Notes: a model not told the origin generated them from the letters alone. A DNA stretch of 64,000 bases from Aldrovandia affinis (GCA_029706075.1 JAINUG010000023.1:1641501-1705500); one strand, 5' to 3'; counted from the first letter of the stretch, positions 1 through 25,964 are shown. A program made the numbers and translations.

Positions 1-70
1 TGGCTGATTAGTTAGGTAATGAACAGGTGTACAGCTGTACCTAATAAAGCGGCCACTGAGTGTATATATA
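1..70. repeat. Possible DNA-transposon terminus at window edge
   Basis: The stretch containing acctaataaagcggccactg followed by a gagtgtatat run resembles a common terminal sequence of fish DNA transposons. The rest of the element would lie to the left of the window. No coding sequence is visible, and the assignment rests on recalled similarity only. Confidence 0.3.
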
Positions 71-696
71 TTTTTTTACTTCTCCCAATTTGGAATGGTC
101 AGTTATATTGACAGGCTCAGTGAGGGGTCAGACAAGCATGTGCTCTTCTCCCCCGTTTAATTTTTTTATTTATCCTTTATTTCACCCTGCAGTCTCTTCT
201 TCCAGGGAGTCCTGGTCAAGCAGTCACTGTTAACGGAAATAGTAAAACAAATTTTAAAAAAGATGATGCGCAGCTGAAGTAGTAAGACTACAGACGCCCG
301 ATAAACAAGAGGAGTCCTTCTTGTGCAGTAAAGCCCGGGGCAGCGCAGTTGACTGAAACCACCCCTCATTGGGGGCTGACCAATGAAGCGCTGCCCTGCA
401 GGGCTGCCTGCCATACTCAGAGTATGGCTGCCATGGGAGCAGTCAGGATTCAGTACCAGATCATGAAACCCAGTCTAGAAGAGCCACCTGGCCCAGATGC
501 CCAGGTTAAATAGACAGCAATTGCCAATCAGAGCCTCTATTTTCAAGTAGGTTGTTCATGAGTACCTAACCTGTGGCCGTAAATCCAAAAAGTGATTTGA
601 AATGCCTCAAATGTTTGGGCTGGATGGTCATTGTTAGCCAGCGCATTCCACTTCATGTAGATTATCCACACAACATGTGACATGTAAAAACGTTTT
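71..696. other. Intergenic, nothing recognised
   Basis: No convincing exon, RNA gene or repeat was seen. Short open frames here lack family similarity and splice context. Confidence 0.5.
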
Positions 697-1097
697 TTTA
701 CATTTAATTTAATTTAATACATTTATTTATTTACATTTTTTTCCTGTTTTTCTCCCAATTTAGTAGCCAATTATACCCTCTATTTTATTTTGATTCGCCC
801 TCCCCTACGAACTCACCGCCCATCCTCCGGGTCAAGCCAATTCCCTGAGGCCAGCGATGATCTGCCTCCTCCGAGATGCAACTCACCCACATACTTCTGG
901 AGACACCCTTCATGCTTCTTGGCCAGTTCATGCCGGCTCACCCTCCCCCTCCCCCTGGAATGGACAGGCAAATGCTGCCCCCAGTGGGGGCTTCCGGCCA
1001 GTGTGGCACAATTGGGTTTCGAATCGCAATAGGCAGCTCACACTCGCAAAGCACCAGGCAATGCAAGTAAATTAGACCACTATGCTATCCTGTGATT
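697..1097 (-). repeat. Diverged tRNA-headed SINE, reverse orientation
   Basis: Read on the minus strand it ends in an A-rich tail preceded by a 'ttggctactaaattgggag' motif that the tRNA-Glu-type SINEs at 1,225, 42,404 and 52,741 also carry. At its other end is a degenerate B-box-like stretch (cgattcgaaaccc). The middle part is much diverged, so this is an old copy or a sister subfamily. Target duplications are not clear. Confidence 0.5.
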
Positions 1098-1224
1098 GTA
1101 CCATTTGGTTCATAACAGGGTTAGTTAAATTTGTTGAAAATCAGAGATCTGCAGGAGTCTTTTGAAATATTACTGCCATCTAAAGATCCAAGCCTTTAAA
1201 GTATTTCAAATATGTATTTGATCC

Positions 1225-1574
1225 CACGGAGACCGGGGTTCAATTCCCCGTCTCGCCAAGTGTCGGCTCTGGCCGGGAGTGCCACCAGGGGGCGGCGATT
1301 GGCTGTCCGCCCCAGGGAGGGGGGAGGGGAGCCGATGTGACGTTCGCTGCGTATAAGAGTGGCCCTGTAGTACCGGGTTGCGGTCGATGGGCTGCGGGTG
1401 CCGTCTCGTAAGAGGCGTCATCGACTTCGCTTCGTCACTACTGGTCGCAGGACTACGGCAGCGAACTCACATTACTAGGGGGATTGACGTAAAAATAGCG
1501 GGTCTAATTGGCTACCAAATTGGGAGAAAATGGGATAAAATCAGAAACAAATTTAAAAAAAATATATATATATA
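1225..1574 (+). repeat. tRNA-Glu-derived SINE, 5'-truncated, with target duplication
   Basis: It begins inside the tRNA-like head, just upstream of the B box (ggttcaattcc), continues through the family body and ends in an A/AT-rich tail. The same 14 bases, tatgtatttgatcc, flank it at 1,211-1,224 and 1,575-1,588. That is the mark of LINE-mediated insertion. The A-box half of the head is absent, so the copy is 5'-truncated and should lack its own Pol III promoter. Confidence 0.85.
1282..1295 (+). promoter_or_regulatory. CTCF-like motif inside SINE
   Basis: CCACCAGGGGGCGG matches the commonly used CTCF core consensus CCASYAGRKGGCRS at every position, on the + strand. It lies in the body of the SINE at 1,225-1,574. 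Related copies at 42.6 and 53.0 kb carry changes that break the match. Binding is inferred from the motif only. Confidence 0.45.
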
Positions 1575-1950
1575 TATGTATTTGATCCAGGTCTGAACAA
1601 CACCCAGATACCCTAAAAGAAAAGGGTGCATGCGTGGAGCCCATTCAGGGTTCCCTCTCAATCCATCTGAACTGGATTTGTTTTAAGAACATCCAATCCA
1701 GTATTTACACAGTATTCTTCCACATCTAGGCACAGATTACTTCAATCTCTGTCTGAAATCTTTATAAAATAAAATAAAAAAATAAAAGAGACATTTGATA
1801 GTTTCCTGCAGCCACCATTCGGTAGTAATAATGGAATTGTAGTAATGGCTGTATCATGTTTATTGCATACATGGAACTGTGATTAATTAACCATTACACC
1901 ACGGTGTCCATGTTCACTGAGATTTTGAATGAGTGCGTGAGTGTTTGGTC

Positions 1951-2016
1951 ATGTTATAAGCTGAAATAAATGAATTACTGATCATGTTATAAGCTGAAAT
2001 AAATGAATTACTGATC
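1951..2016. repeat. 33-bp tandem duplication
   Basis: Two identical, adjacent 33-base units (1,951-1,983 and 1,984-2,016), each starting atgttataagctgaaataaa. Identity suggests a recent duplication or gene conversion. Confidence 0.9.
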
Positions 2017-5000
2017 ATATTTACGGTACACTGTATGTACGCACCCAATTCAATCCAAACCATAGATGGAGAGACTTAAGTTTCCACAACTAAAGCCAAG
2101 TCTCGATTAGAGCAATCCTCTCTAAACATTGTTACAGTGTCCCTCTTAATAAACACAGCAGACAAACAGACAAACAGACAGGCAGATGGAGGAAAAAGAG
2201 AATGCTTAATGGATACATATCAGTAAAGCGATTGAGCCTGGACAGCATTGTAAATGATTTCTGCATGGTATCTTCTCGGTCCAGCAGGGATCTAAGAGCC
2301 AGGAGTGCCTCCTTTGTGAGGTTTCAGCACAATGCCCTGCTACTTCAAAAATGGCTCTCTATTGTACACCGAGCGCTCTGATGTCAACTCAATGACACAC
2401 CTTGATCTAGACAGCAAACTCGGTATTCATGAACAACAATAGGGAATATCGTCATTGGCAAAACCCCCAAAACAAACTCTAAGGGGTGGTTCTCCCACAC
2501 TAGAAAATCCAACACACCGTGGATAAGACAAGGGAAGCTGGCTGAAATTGCACCTTTAAAAAGTTGAATACATTATTCAATTGTCAGAAGTCAGTTTGTA
2601 CCGATAAAATGTCTAATGCATGATTCAGTTGTTCTGAAGGATAACATTGGACATTCGTCTGTTTGCTTTCCAACATCTGGAAGCTCCACTGCTGCGTCCA
2701 AGCCACGCTAACGACACAACATATTCTAAACACAAAGCAAGCCATTGTCAGGCCGGACGTGACCATCACATGATTTCCTTCCGACATACCAATAGACAGG
2801 GGAGAACAGGAAGTGAGTTGCTGGCCTCTCGCAAATCATAGCACTCTTCATATCACTCATTCACTCGTTAACAACCAAAGCAGACATAAAAACGTCCTCT
2901 GGTGATGATATCGATGCCTTTTTGAGCGATTGTAATGGCTCTCACAGAGCGCTTAAGGCTTGCAGTGCATTCTGCAAGGCTGAAATCATTTTTCTGTGAA
3001 CAGGAAAACCCTCATTCAACATACCCTGCTTTATTACTGCGGTGTCAACGAATTACACTGACAATGTGTTACTCAGGACCTTACTTAAAGAGGTTTTACA
3101 ACAACATCAATCACCGAGGTTTACATGGAAAAGATTTCGCCATGTTCCTGGCTAAAGATGAGTAAAATGTTGAATGAAAAAGAAAAATATTCCCTTCCAT
3201 TATAAATCGGTTATAATGAGCACAAAAAACTGATCGCATTTACATGAATATAAAACATAAAATGCCTAGCTAGCTGGCTATTTCAGTTTGCTAGGTAGCT
3301 AGCCACCTGGATAGATCTCCGGTATTTTACCACAGTCTGTCAAACAGCATCGACCTCTGCTGTAAGAGGTGACCAGAGAAGCCACTCTTTTGGAAGCAGC
3401 TATTTAGTGGTGTGTTTGGTATCGTTGATGTGAAAAGGGGTTTTGGTTTATTGCTTCTCATCTACACAGGAGCCAGAGGCTACAGTCCCAGCCCCCTTGG
3501 TGCTCAGTGCCGTTTTTACACCCTCGCTATGCCATACAGGTACAATGCAGGTGCCTGGACCACGATGCAGGGCTGTGTTCACTGTCAACTCCTGGTTCTC
3601 CACTTTGTAACTCTTTGTGTTTGCCGCAAAACACATAGATAAAGTATTCCTCTTGTCCTGCCAGCCATAGATAGCCTCTCCTACTTCTGTAGCTGTGTGC
3701 TAATCCTACCATTTTAGCCAGCCTCCAATGCATCTGGTGACAACTGCATGCTAACTGAGAGAAGTATACACAGACAGCCCCTAATAGTGGGTAGGGGCCT
3801 TGCCTATTGCCCACTTCTCCCATATGTAATGAGAAATGGCAGGTGTATGCTTATTATTATTACATGTTGTATTATGAATATTGTTATTAATACTGTCGCA
3901 TTGTTACGTTATTATTACATGTTGTCAAGCCCGGCACAGAAGCTAGTGATCTCTGTTAGTCTTTACTAACACTTTACACTTTTCAAGCTTCAGGCTGCAT
4001 GTAAACAGGCTTTGATTTTTAACAGGGCCTGTCAGTGATCATGTCGAAAATGAACGGGGTATGTCTGAAACAGCAGACAATTGGTCAAGGTTATGCCCCA
4101 ACTGTTGTACAGCCTCAAGCTGTACATGAGCCCTTCTTGCAAAGGCTTCATGACACACAATACTGTAACAAACTGCCTGACTAGCTGTATAATTACAACA
4201 TTGCTTTAAAGACTTGAAAACCGCTGTGTTAAATAACATTCACAAATGTCCCTTATAAAAATCTAAATTGTAGGTCTGAATATGTAGTTACCAAGCGACG
4301 AAAGTCAACATATGGCCAATATGGTTCTGATGAAACCAGAGCTTCATCAAAAATGACAAATCCATCTTTTTGGTTACCCTCCACATTCCAGCACAAGCTT
4401 CTGGCTCTATATATTTGGTACTACAATGCTGCTCTTCAGTCCATCATGAAAGATAATTCTCATCTACTGTTGAAAATATCAAGAAGGATTAATGGTCACC
4501 TCTGACCCTCTGTAATTAAAAAGAATATCCTTGCATGTATTAATTTGATCTCATAACCTTATCACGTCCTACATTTTATATTAATACTTGGAATTCCATA
4601 GGAGACCGCCCCTTGTGATTTCAATAATGATTCAAGATCCTTTCTCTGGTATAAAACAAAGGGTGTCTTCTCTTCATATGGGGTCTATCATCACTAATTT
4701 GTTAAAAATATAGAGGCAGCTGAGTAGACATTTCAAGTATTTTTCATAAGCTTTCTCACATTTAGCACAACATTAATTTACTGGAAAGATCTAAGCCTTT
4801 TCCCCTGTTCCAGCAAGAATTTTTAAAGCACACAAGGTCTCCATCATCTCAAGATCTAAAAGTGACATACTCTCTCTTGAGTGTTTCGTATTTTCTCGGG
4901 GTAACTTTTGTTTGGGACACAGAGCTCAATTACCTTTTATGTTAATTTATAATGAGATGTTATTTGGGAAGATTTTATTTTCATATTTAACATATGTTAA

Positions 5001-5542
5001 GGTGAAATGAAATTGAACTAAATTTAAATTAAATTTGTTGTAGAACAACATTGCTGCCATTGTTTCCTAGCAACAATCACGCCAATCAACAATATCTGAT
5101 GAGTTCATCTTTCCTCAAAGAACTGGGTGCCATAGTGACAAGACCCATCTTAGTTGTATGGGCCTCACAAACAAACTTTTTAGTGATTACACACAATTAG
5201 AGACATAGTGGGGGCTGAAAATTATTCGCCATTAAGTTGAAGCAAACCAATACTACGATGTTTGTTACTATGGTGTTAAATAATGTTCACCTCTCAAAGA
5301 GACTCATGGGAAATTGTGATTTCCCTGAGAAGGGAGGGGGCATTATCAAAGGGCATTCCTATAAAAGGAAAGTGTCCCACTGTCTCTGTATGGCTCCCCT
5401 CAATGCTTTGCAACACAGAAAAGGGGTTTGCTTTTTGCACAGATCTGAAACATTTCCCAGCTCCTCTTGTTCTGGTGTTGTGGTCAGACGGCTGTAAGAC
5501 AGAGTGCGATCCTGGAGCAGAAGTCAACTGCTATCTTGATGT

Positions 5543-5556
5543 TCACTAGATGGCAG
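5543..5556 (+). promoter_or_regulatory. CTCF-like motif (13 of 14)
   Basis: TCACTAGATGGCAG matches the CTCF core consensus CCASYAGRKGGCRS at 13 of 14 positions on the + strand, upstream of ADM2. Function is not shown by sequence alone. Confidence 0.3.
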
Positions 5557-6216
5557 CAATCGTAAGAAAACAAATGCTGGGCAGTCTACAAGCCACTGAG
5601 TCAACCCACTGATCGTACAATGTAGAATGATCATCAAAATGTTTTCACAATGAATTATTCTCACCACACATTTTACATACATTTCTTAGTGCAGAGAACT
5701 GTTATTTCTATGACCAATTCCAATTCAGGAATGCAGGCATTTTTTTCATTTAGGCAGAAAACAAACTGAAGACATATTGACATAGGTTTAAGGCATGCCA
5801 GAGGTGTAAACTATTTGCCTGCTTGCCTAAAATCTATATTTTTGTGATCAAATTATTATTTTGTGTTGAAATCATAGCCCAGCTACTTTGAGAAAAATCT
5901 GGAAGCAGAAGCTGTTAACTGACATTTGTTATCTGATGCTTCCTGTAGAAAATGCAGTAGATTTGTCTTGACACTGCATGACCAGATGCAATTTGACCAT
6001 GTATAAATAAAATTAATTAACTGCACAAATTAAATAGACTAACAGACAGTTGAATTGATTTCACTTAGCTGTGGCTGCAACAACATAAAGGCTCAGTTTT
6101 TTTTACTCCCAAAAAGTAGTTTCTCAAATATTTCTATTTTTAAGTGATGTACATAGAATAAACCTGCCAAAAACAAAATTGGTCAGAGACCTGTCAGAGG
6201 ACACTTAATTTAGTTA

Positions 6217-6785
6217 AATGTAACATTATGCATATTACATTCGAAAAGGACTTGGGAATAGCAGTTGATTAGAGTCTATCAGGATCTTGGCATTGTGCTG
6301 TAGCAGTAAAAAAAGACCAACAGAATAATATGATATATATATATATATAAAGTATTAAGTATAAATCAAAGGTGGGCATTGTGTACAGTTCTGGGAACCA
6401 CACAAAAAGAAATATATAGAAGCTCTTTAAAAAGTAAATTGAAGGGCAATTAAACTGCTTCCTGGTATAAAATGTAAAAGGTGTTAAGATTCATAAAAGG
6501 GATTAATAAATTGAATGAGAAAAGATCTTTCAGTTTGAGTTCTGTTGGCAGAACATAGGGGCATATGGTGACATTTGTTTAGAGGTAAATTCCGCACTGA
6601 TATCAGGAAGTATTTTTTAACTCAGAGAGTTGTCAATGCTTGCCACAGTTTGCCAGGTCATGTACTGGAGAAGAGAGGCTTGGGATGTTTAAGTCCAGAC
6701 TTGGTACAGTGCTGGAAACTCTCTAGACTGCAGACACGGTAGCCCAGTTGGGCTGAATGGCCTGTTCTCATCATTATATATTTTA
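6217..6785 (+). mobile_element. CR1-like LINE 3' fragment
   Basis: Decayed 3' end of a non-LTR retrotransposon. Broken frames translate to pieces of the C-terminal reverse-transcriptase region, for example KDLGIAVD, KYKSKVGIVY and SMLATVCQV. The last bases, gggctgaatggcctgttctc, match the end of the copy at 28.06-28.69 kb (minus strand). Stops and frameshifts are frequent, so it is old. Only about 570 bp of a multi-kilobase element remain. Confidence 0.75.
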
Positions 6786-9340
6786 ATGGAAGTCCAATGG
6801 AAACATAAAATCCTCCATTTGAGACTGGGGTACAGAGATTGTAATATATATACAGGATTTTTACATACTGAGGGAAAATCATCTCATGGATGTGTTTGAA
6901 CTGATATATTAAACCAGTCTTCAGTGCTGCTTGCTTTGTGTATGTGCTGTGCACACCTTTTCCATAGACAGCTGTAATTCCTGTGACCTAGGTGGCATAC
7001 TATTGACACAAAACTACTGCATGAGCAATCAACTGAGTGATGAAACGTGGAAGACGTGGTGCTGGTGTCATGTGCTGCTCCTTGACCAAATAGGCCAGAA
7101 ACCAAAAACACTGACACAGTGCATCCCGGACCCCCACCGCCCGCCCGCCCTTATCAAAACCGATAAAGGAAGTTGGATCGGCCACAATAAGATGCGCCAC
7201 TTTGTTTCGTATATTTCCTGCATTGATGTGTTTCTTGCTGGGTGTTCTCCTAGCTGTTTACTCCCGGAGTTGTGGTCTGACAATGTGCATGTTGAACAGT
7301 CATTAAAAGTAGTATTTGACCAGAACATAAGTGCACTACATGTGCGCCTCAGGATAAAACTTTGTCCACACTAAAGCTCTCATCAGAACCACACCCAACC
7401 AGGGAATACAAAAAGAATAATAACTGATTGTATTTACATAGCACCTGACATATACACTGAGAGTGTAAATACTTCAAGTTTGCTTGGCTGAGCAACTGTT
7501 ATGCACTGCATCATTTGCTCTCTTCAACAATGTACACAGCTTACATTTTTGATTATTATTTATACAGCTGGATATTTTCTGAAGTGGGAATGTCAGCTGA
7601 CTGCTGTGTCAATCCACAAAACATTTTCAACAGCAAAGGAAATATATCACAATGTAGAATAGTAAATAAAAAGTGCCAATATAACCAGGTGATGGCCAAA
7701 AACTGTCCCGCTGGTCAAACCCATTGCCACCAACCCTGTAGACATGTTGCACCTACATGGAAATGATTAGCACTCAAAGCATGTGACAAGCATGTGGAAG
7801 AAGGCGCTCTGATCTATTTTTCTGGTATTTTATTTTCAAACGACAACCCCAATGTTATTATCCTTGGATAAAATGAGTAACAAGAGATTAGCATGAGATT
7901 ACATTGGATTACATCCTGGATAAGCTTTATCATAATTGTCTGTTTGAAAGGGACACTAATATATTTCAGGTTCTCACAGAGAGCTTCAAAAGACTCCTCT
8001 CCCCTTTGGGAGGCAAACAGCTCCCAGGACAAATAAGATGACGAGTTTGCTATTTCTATTTTACAGTGTCCTTTATGTGCACGAAAAATGACTGTCAAGA
8101 ATGCGGGGCTTGCAGTCAAAGTTGCACAGACATTTTTCAATTATCCTTGACTAACCCGGTTCTGCTTCTTTCAACAAAAAAACTGAAATGGTTTCTCTCC
8201 CATTCAATCTCATCTATAGTAGGCACAAACATATCTGATTCTGATTCATGTGATTTTTGGTGAAGCTGTTAACCATTGGTTTGATGGCCACTGGTTATAG
8301 TGTGGTATTCAGTTTATGAACATCTTGTAATCATGACTTTCACTGAGAAATGGAATACTGGTCCATCTGTAATAGTGAAAACATGATACAATTTTCAGAA
8401 GGCCCCTGTGTGGACCCAAGGATTTATGTCATTTTCAGTTCATGTTCCCATAATTCAATCTACATGCGCAATACCTTACTGGAACCTCAGGCAAGTATTA
8501 TATCCTGAAAATGATCTTATTTCCCCAGAACTGTTACACAATATTGATGCATTCAATGTAAATTTAATTAAATTCAATCTGACAGCTCCAATCACTACAT
8601 CTTGTAATGCAAGTGTATGTTGTTATCAAAGGTAATGTACATAAATGACATGAGATAAACTGAGACTTCCTTGTGCGAGATGTGAAAGCGAAAGGACTGC
8701 AAATTCCCAGATAAGAGAACAATAGTCTTGTCCTGGCAAGTGCAAAAACACTCCATTGATTTTGGTTTATATTAACATACTACACCAAATACTAAACTAA
8801 ACATACTAGGCGACACTATGCTGTGGGGAAACTGATGTAACACAGAGTGTGTTTTACCTCATTTGACTTTTCACATAATTATCACGACTGAAACATTTAG
8901 TGTATGTTAACTAGTTAACAACATAAAGGAAGGGTTGAACGGAAGCTGTTTTAGCGTTGTAACAAATGCATAAGTAAATTATATAAATGAAAAAAAAAAA
9001 AAAATTATTTTTTCAGGTATTATTAAGTTCAGGACGTGTATATGACTTTTTGTCAACATAAAAAAAATTGAAAAGCCTCTGGAACAGGGTGAAAAGCTGA
9101 TGGTTGCTAGACAGAGCTCTGTTCTCTGGACATTTAAATCACCATCCCTCCCGCGCGAGTCAGACGCCATGGAAAGTGCGTCCAGGAGACATCCTCGGGA
9201 TCCTTTTTGCGTATCACAAGATTTAAACATCAGTGAATTAACACAGCATTCATTCATCCATTTTTACTTCGAAATTGTGTTGCAATTACATACGCCTAAC
9301 CTGACGACTGATTACTCGTAAAACTAGCACTGCTGCTTCG
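6786..9340. other. Intergenic upstream of ADM2, no gene seen
   Basis: The 147-codon frame at 6,931-7,374 has no recognisable similarity and no splice context. I saw no other repeat except A-rich runs near 8,990. Confidence 0.5.
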
Positions 9341-9345
9341 TTCAG

Positions 9346-9371
9346 GGCCCCGCCCACTTGATATTTAAATC
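9346..9371 (+). promoter_or_regulatory. Candidate ADM2 core promoter (GC box + TATA-like)
   Basis: A gccccgcccact GC box at 9,346-9,357 is followed by gatatttaaatc, a TATA-like box, at 9,360-9,371. A transcript starting about 30 bp downstream would reach a usable 5' splice site (aaaaag|gtttgt) at 9,491/9,492. A strong 3' splice site follows (C-rich tract then ctgtctag) at 9,971, leading into the exon with the ADM2 start codon. The layout fits a gene with a non-coding first exon. It is an inference. Confidence 0.4.
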
Positions 9372-9399
9372 AACAAAGTCAGCGACAGACCGGCATCAG

Positions 9400-9491
9400 A
9401 GTACTGTGGTCCTGGCCAACACGTTGAGGTCCCGGTGTGAAAATTCTGCATATTAAAATTACGCACGGAAAAGTATTAACTACGCAAAAAG
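9400..9491 (+). other. ADM2: Putative non-coding first exon of ADM2
   Basis: Predicted 5' UTR exon between the TATA-like box and the donor at 9,492. The left edge is approximate. Exon 2 would start at 9,972 and run through the start codon at 10,110 to the donor at 10,211. Confidence 0.35.
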
Positions 9492-10109
9492 GTTTGTTTC
9501 CTTCTTATTTTGGGGGGCTTAATTGACTAATATCGATTTGTTTTAACTTAGCCTACACTAGTTGCACAACATGGGAGAGAGATGAAATAGAATATTTGAT
9601 TAGCTATCACAATAAATACACAAATACACACTGGTAAATGCGTTTATGTCTGTTCATTCATATTCAGTTATATGTGTAGCTACATATTCATATATCAAGA
9701 TGCGTTAAATAAAGACACTTTGAAATGTAATGCTTACATAGACACAGCTAAGTGGTCTGTATTTTTCCATTTAACATTAGCAGCAAAGTAGCTACTCCAT
9801 CCGATTTAGAATAATACATACATATTACTGTGCTGTTGTTTATGTAATATATATATATACACACACACACATATATGTGATATGTATATATGTGCATATA
9901 TCTGAGATATATTTAGAAAATGTTATAGCCTAGCTGAAAACCTTTTCTCCCCCCCTTTTCTGACTGTCTAGGTCGAAATTCACCGCACGCAATTTGCCTG
10001 GATATTAATACTTTTTGAACTTTTTGGAACTTCTCCCCCTGGGATTAGAACTTTTCCCAGGTGATTTGGAAGCCCCCTCCTTCCCGGGGGTGTGAGAACT
10101 TGTCCCACC

Positions 10110-22272
<12,163 letters not shown>

Positions 22273-23259
22273 GCTGGAAAGGATGCCTTCCCATGACCAG
22301 ACCGACGTAAAAAAAGACCCAGAAAACATTACGATGCTCTAGATCTTTATCCCCTTTTATTACAGATAGCTCTTGTGTACTCAGACTCGAAGGTCAACGT
22401 AATCCACTACTCTTTTCTTGCCCTTGAAAGAGAAGACATTTTAACTTAATTGCATTATGCTTTTTTTTCTTCTTTTTTTCTGCTGTGCCTTATTCTTCAG
22501 TCAAAGAGAACTCATGAGTAATGGCCAATGTGTCCCTTAGGGAGTCATTTGGGAGAACTGACTTATTCAAAACCACTGACTCTTCTTGAGAATCCATTGC
22601 TTTCTTCTTAACCAAGCGCTCCTGGGAGACATTTTGGCCGTGCTCAGCCATCCAAAAGCGGTGAAACATGTTAGCTTCATGTCCTAATCCTATTACTGTG
22701 GGAATATAGGCTCGTTCACAGACCCTCTCACCACAACCCCCAGAGACAGCATGACAGCATATGTCTGTATAACACCAAACACCCCTTTGTTGAAAACCGC
22801 CTGCAAGCTTTCCGCGAGGCTTTTAGCTCCATGCACCACTGATCACACACGTGAGCCCTTGATGTGGATTTCAAACCAGGGCAAAGATCGGACTCCTTTC
22901 AACTCTCAGACCTGTGAATTCCAGAGGACTCGCGGAGACAGTGCCCCACTCATACTAACCCCTCGAGCACAAAAACATTCAATTGGACCTGTCATGTTGG
23001 CCTGGGATTAAAGCTTGACAACTGGACACAGTTCACGGGCCAGCGACTTCTACCTGCCACAACTGACCTTGCGCCTCGGCTCTGGTCATGTGACCCGCTT
23101 CAAGAGTTTGTTTCCGTGAGGGGGGGTGGGCTCTGCTGTCGACACTCTGGCGTTGCTCATCGTCAGCCTGGGACCGTTTTGATCACTGTAATTGGGCCTC
23201 CCGGAAAGTGGCGAGTCCCGGCTTTCGCACCCAGTGATGCGGCTGAGGATAATCTGCGC

Positions 23260-23273
23260 CCGCCCCCTGGTGG
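23260..23273 (-). promoter_or_regulatory. CTCF-like motif downstream of ADM2
   Basis: The minus strand reads CCACCAGGGGGCGG, a full match to CCASYAGRKGGCRS, and has the same 14 bases as the SINE-borne site at 1,282 (+). No SINE body is recognisable around this copy. Confidence 0.45.
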
Positions 23274-23289
23274 GGGAGGGGGAGGGGGA
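23269..23289 (+). other. G-rich run with G-quadruplex potential
   Basis: Three GGGGG tracts separated by single A, preceded by GG, immediately beside the CTCF-like motif. Confidence 0.4.
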
Positions 23290-25923
23290 GTCCGGGTTCA
23301 GTAAGAGAAATCAGCCTAATGGTGAATATTAGAGATCATTTCCATTGAAGTTCAGAGAGTTCCTCGTTCCTGGATTCAATAAAATTCTCTGGTTATGACG
23401 GTGCAGTAACACGCAGTCCTTCAGAATTGGGTTATTGTAATGTGAAATTGATACACTCTGTAAGAGATACTGTAAAAGGTTGAAAAGGTAGACTTCATTT
23501 CATTTTACCTCACAGGATCTGTTGCTATGGGGATTTTGTTTGGAATCATTAGGTGTCACACCAACTGAAAAATGACACTATACTGGATTCTAAATCAGTG
23601 CACCCAGCATCTGCCTGTCCTACTCTCTGACGTCACTAATGTCAGTTGACTCATTCCGGTAGTGTCTTTAAAAAACAAAAAAAAAAAAACTCAAGAGATT
23701 TATAGATTCTCCCCATAATTCAGTTTGAGGAAAATGTAAGAAATCAGTCATAATCCACTCAGGTGTGCCTGGGAAAAGAGTTAGCTAAGATTATTTGGAA
23801 AAAATGCAAACCATTACTTAAAAAAAAGAAAAGAAAAAAAGAAAATGCGGTATGTCTCGTGTGCCAAATGTCTCTCAATAAGTTAAAGGTACAGACCTCA
23901 ATGTTTGGTGCATTGCAAGTTTTATATGAATAACCACAGATTTACCTAAATCTGTGTACAGAGGATACCAAATGGTACCTGTTTACGGCCATACTATATA
24001 TTCCAGTATTTATACATAATGGCATATATAGTATTTTTAATGGTTTTTTGTACTCATTTTTCTTGTAATGCAGGATTTTTAAATGGTGGGGTTTCTCTCT
24101 AAAAATAGCAGGACTTGGCAAATGTCTTAAAACCCAAAAGACTGCGCAGTGCAGCAAAGAACCTGACATTTTGATGATTTCTAATTTTGTGGCTTATTTT
24201 ACATTTACACACTGGACGAAAAAAATAATTTAGGGTAACACTTGATAAATCAACGTCTACGTCCTGCAGCCGTTCTTCAGCTTCTCTTAAATGGAATTCT
24301 CTCACCATCACGCAAACCGTTACAGATCTATCAATGATTTAAGGTGACACATACTGTAATCATAAGTGGGACTTGGATTATTACACTTAACTGGACATTA
24401 CACTTATCTTAATCGGCTTTCTTGACAATTATGTCTGCTCCATGGTAATCGCAACAGCTTGGATATAATCTACGGTATATAGTTTAGTTCAATCTGTCCA
24501 TAGACCTGAACGCTAGCTTGTTAAATGTGCTGTAAAATGGATCAATGGTTGAAAATTAAAATGCTTTCAAACGCTGAAAAACCTGTTGGTTTCTGTACTT
24601 TATAGACCTATGTGCTCAAGAAGAGCAATTTTTTTGTTTGTTTGACAAAATGCTGAAATGCAGTCCTGCCTGCCACATAGATTTTGAAGAGGTACTGGTG
24701 TCAGTTATTGGGAAGGGTCGCACATAACCACTGTGTCACCGAAGGTCCATCTGAGTCTCAACCGAGTCTCAACACTCGCTGATGTTTGTTTAAATGCACC
24801 GTACCATAGAGTGAGTGGCCTTAAAATCCTGTGCGTGTTCATAAAACCAAATTGTGCCAGTTATGCTATCGCGTAACGGCTAATTGTATGTGTGACACAG
24901 CGGAACAATGCAAAGCGTTCTAGTTTAGGCTGTAGTCACTCCGATGTGCTAGAAACTGCTGCTACTGAAAGTGAGAAACATGATGTTTTCAAGTGATGTC
25001 CTGTCGATGTACAGGAACTCTTCTTTTCCAAAAGGCATTTTCTGAGCCATGCCGATGGTCTCTTAATAAATAGATGGGAGTGCGACGATAGCAAAGTGAT
25101 GGTTTCAGCTCTGTTACGATTTCAGTGACATCCTTACCTAAGGCGCTGGCTTCAGTGTCTAGAACATTACCAGCATCGCCACACGCATGACACCTAGCAC
25201 AGATTGCTTGAGTATACTTTTCTGATATCGCTCTTGGACGATATCATAGGGAGATTCCGTACTGTAGGTTGCACTCAGAGTTATCCGTCTCGTCAGGAGG
25301 GGAACAGCCTATCAATGATCGATGCCATGATCTGTTAACAGACTCCCCCATGGCCCGATCTACTCTTTTTGCGTTTCATTTCCCACGAGCCTTTGAGAGG
25401 TCAGTTGCTTTTCAGCAGCAAGTCAAAGCACTTTAAAACAAGTATGATTTCATGTTCTTCGTGACTTGAATTTAAGACTATGTTATTTAATAATAAATTA
25501 ATGAAACCTTTGTTGTATATATTGCATTTAATAAACATATGTATGAATGTATCTTAAACGGTGTCAGTATACTCCAAGGTGACTTAGTCAGTCAATCCTT
25601 ACTATCATGTACACTTTGTTCATTTATATGTCATATTTAATAAACATATTGTGTTTAAGTGAAGTCTGTATGTGTATATTTATATGACACCAAAGAAACT
25701 ATTTATCACTCTTTTGTTTCCGTGTACCTCTGTGGGGTGCATTGGTACTAAAGAAGATGTAGCTTTAAGAAAAATACTAAAAGATATCCAAGTGTTAGTT
25801 AAGCATGTGTTATCATTAACCACTGTCATTTTCTCTGTAAAATAAAGATTTAAACTGAAGACAGATATTTAAAAAAAACATCTCTGTGTACTTATCATTT
25901 TTCCTGTTTTGCTGATTATTATG

Positions 25924-25926
<3 letters not shown>

Positions 25927-25964
<38 letters not shown>

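Larger units (their letters stand above)
1589..6216. other. Intergenic, no gene seen
   Basis: Open frames up to about 100 codons occur but none resembles a known protein or has paired splice signals. The stretch holds a 33-bp tandem duplication (1,951-2,016) and a CTCF-like motif (5,543), listed separately. Confidence 0.5.

Noticed and set aside
6931-7374. 147-codon + strand open frame
   Set aside because: No family resemblance, no splice context, overlapped by equally long frames on the other strand.
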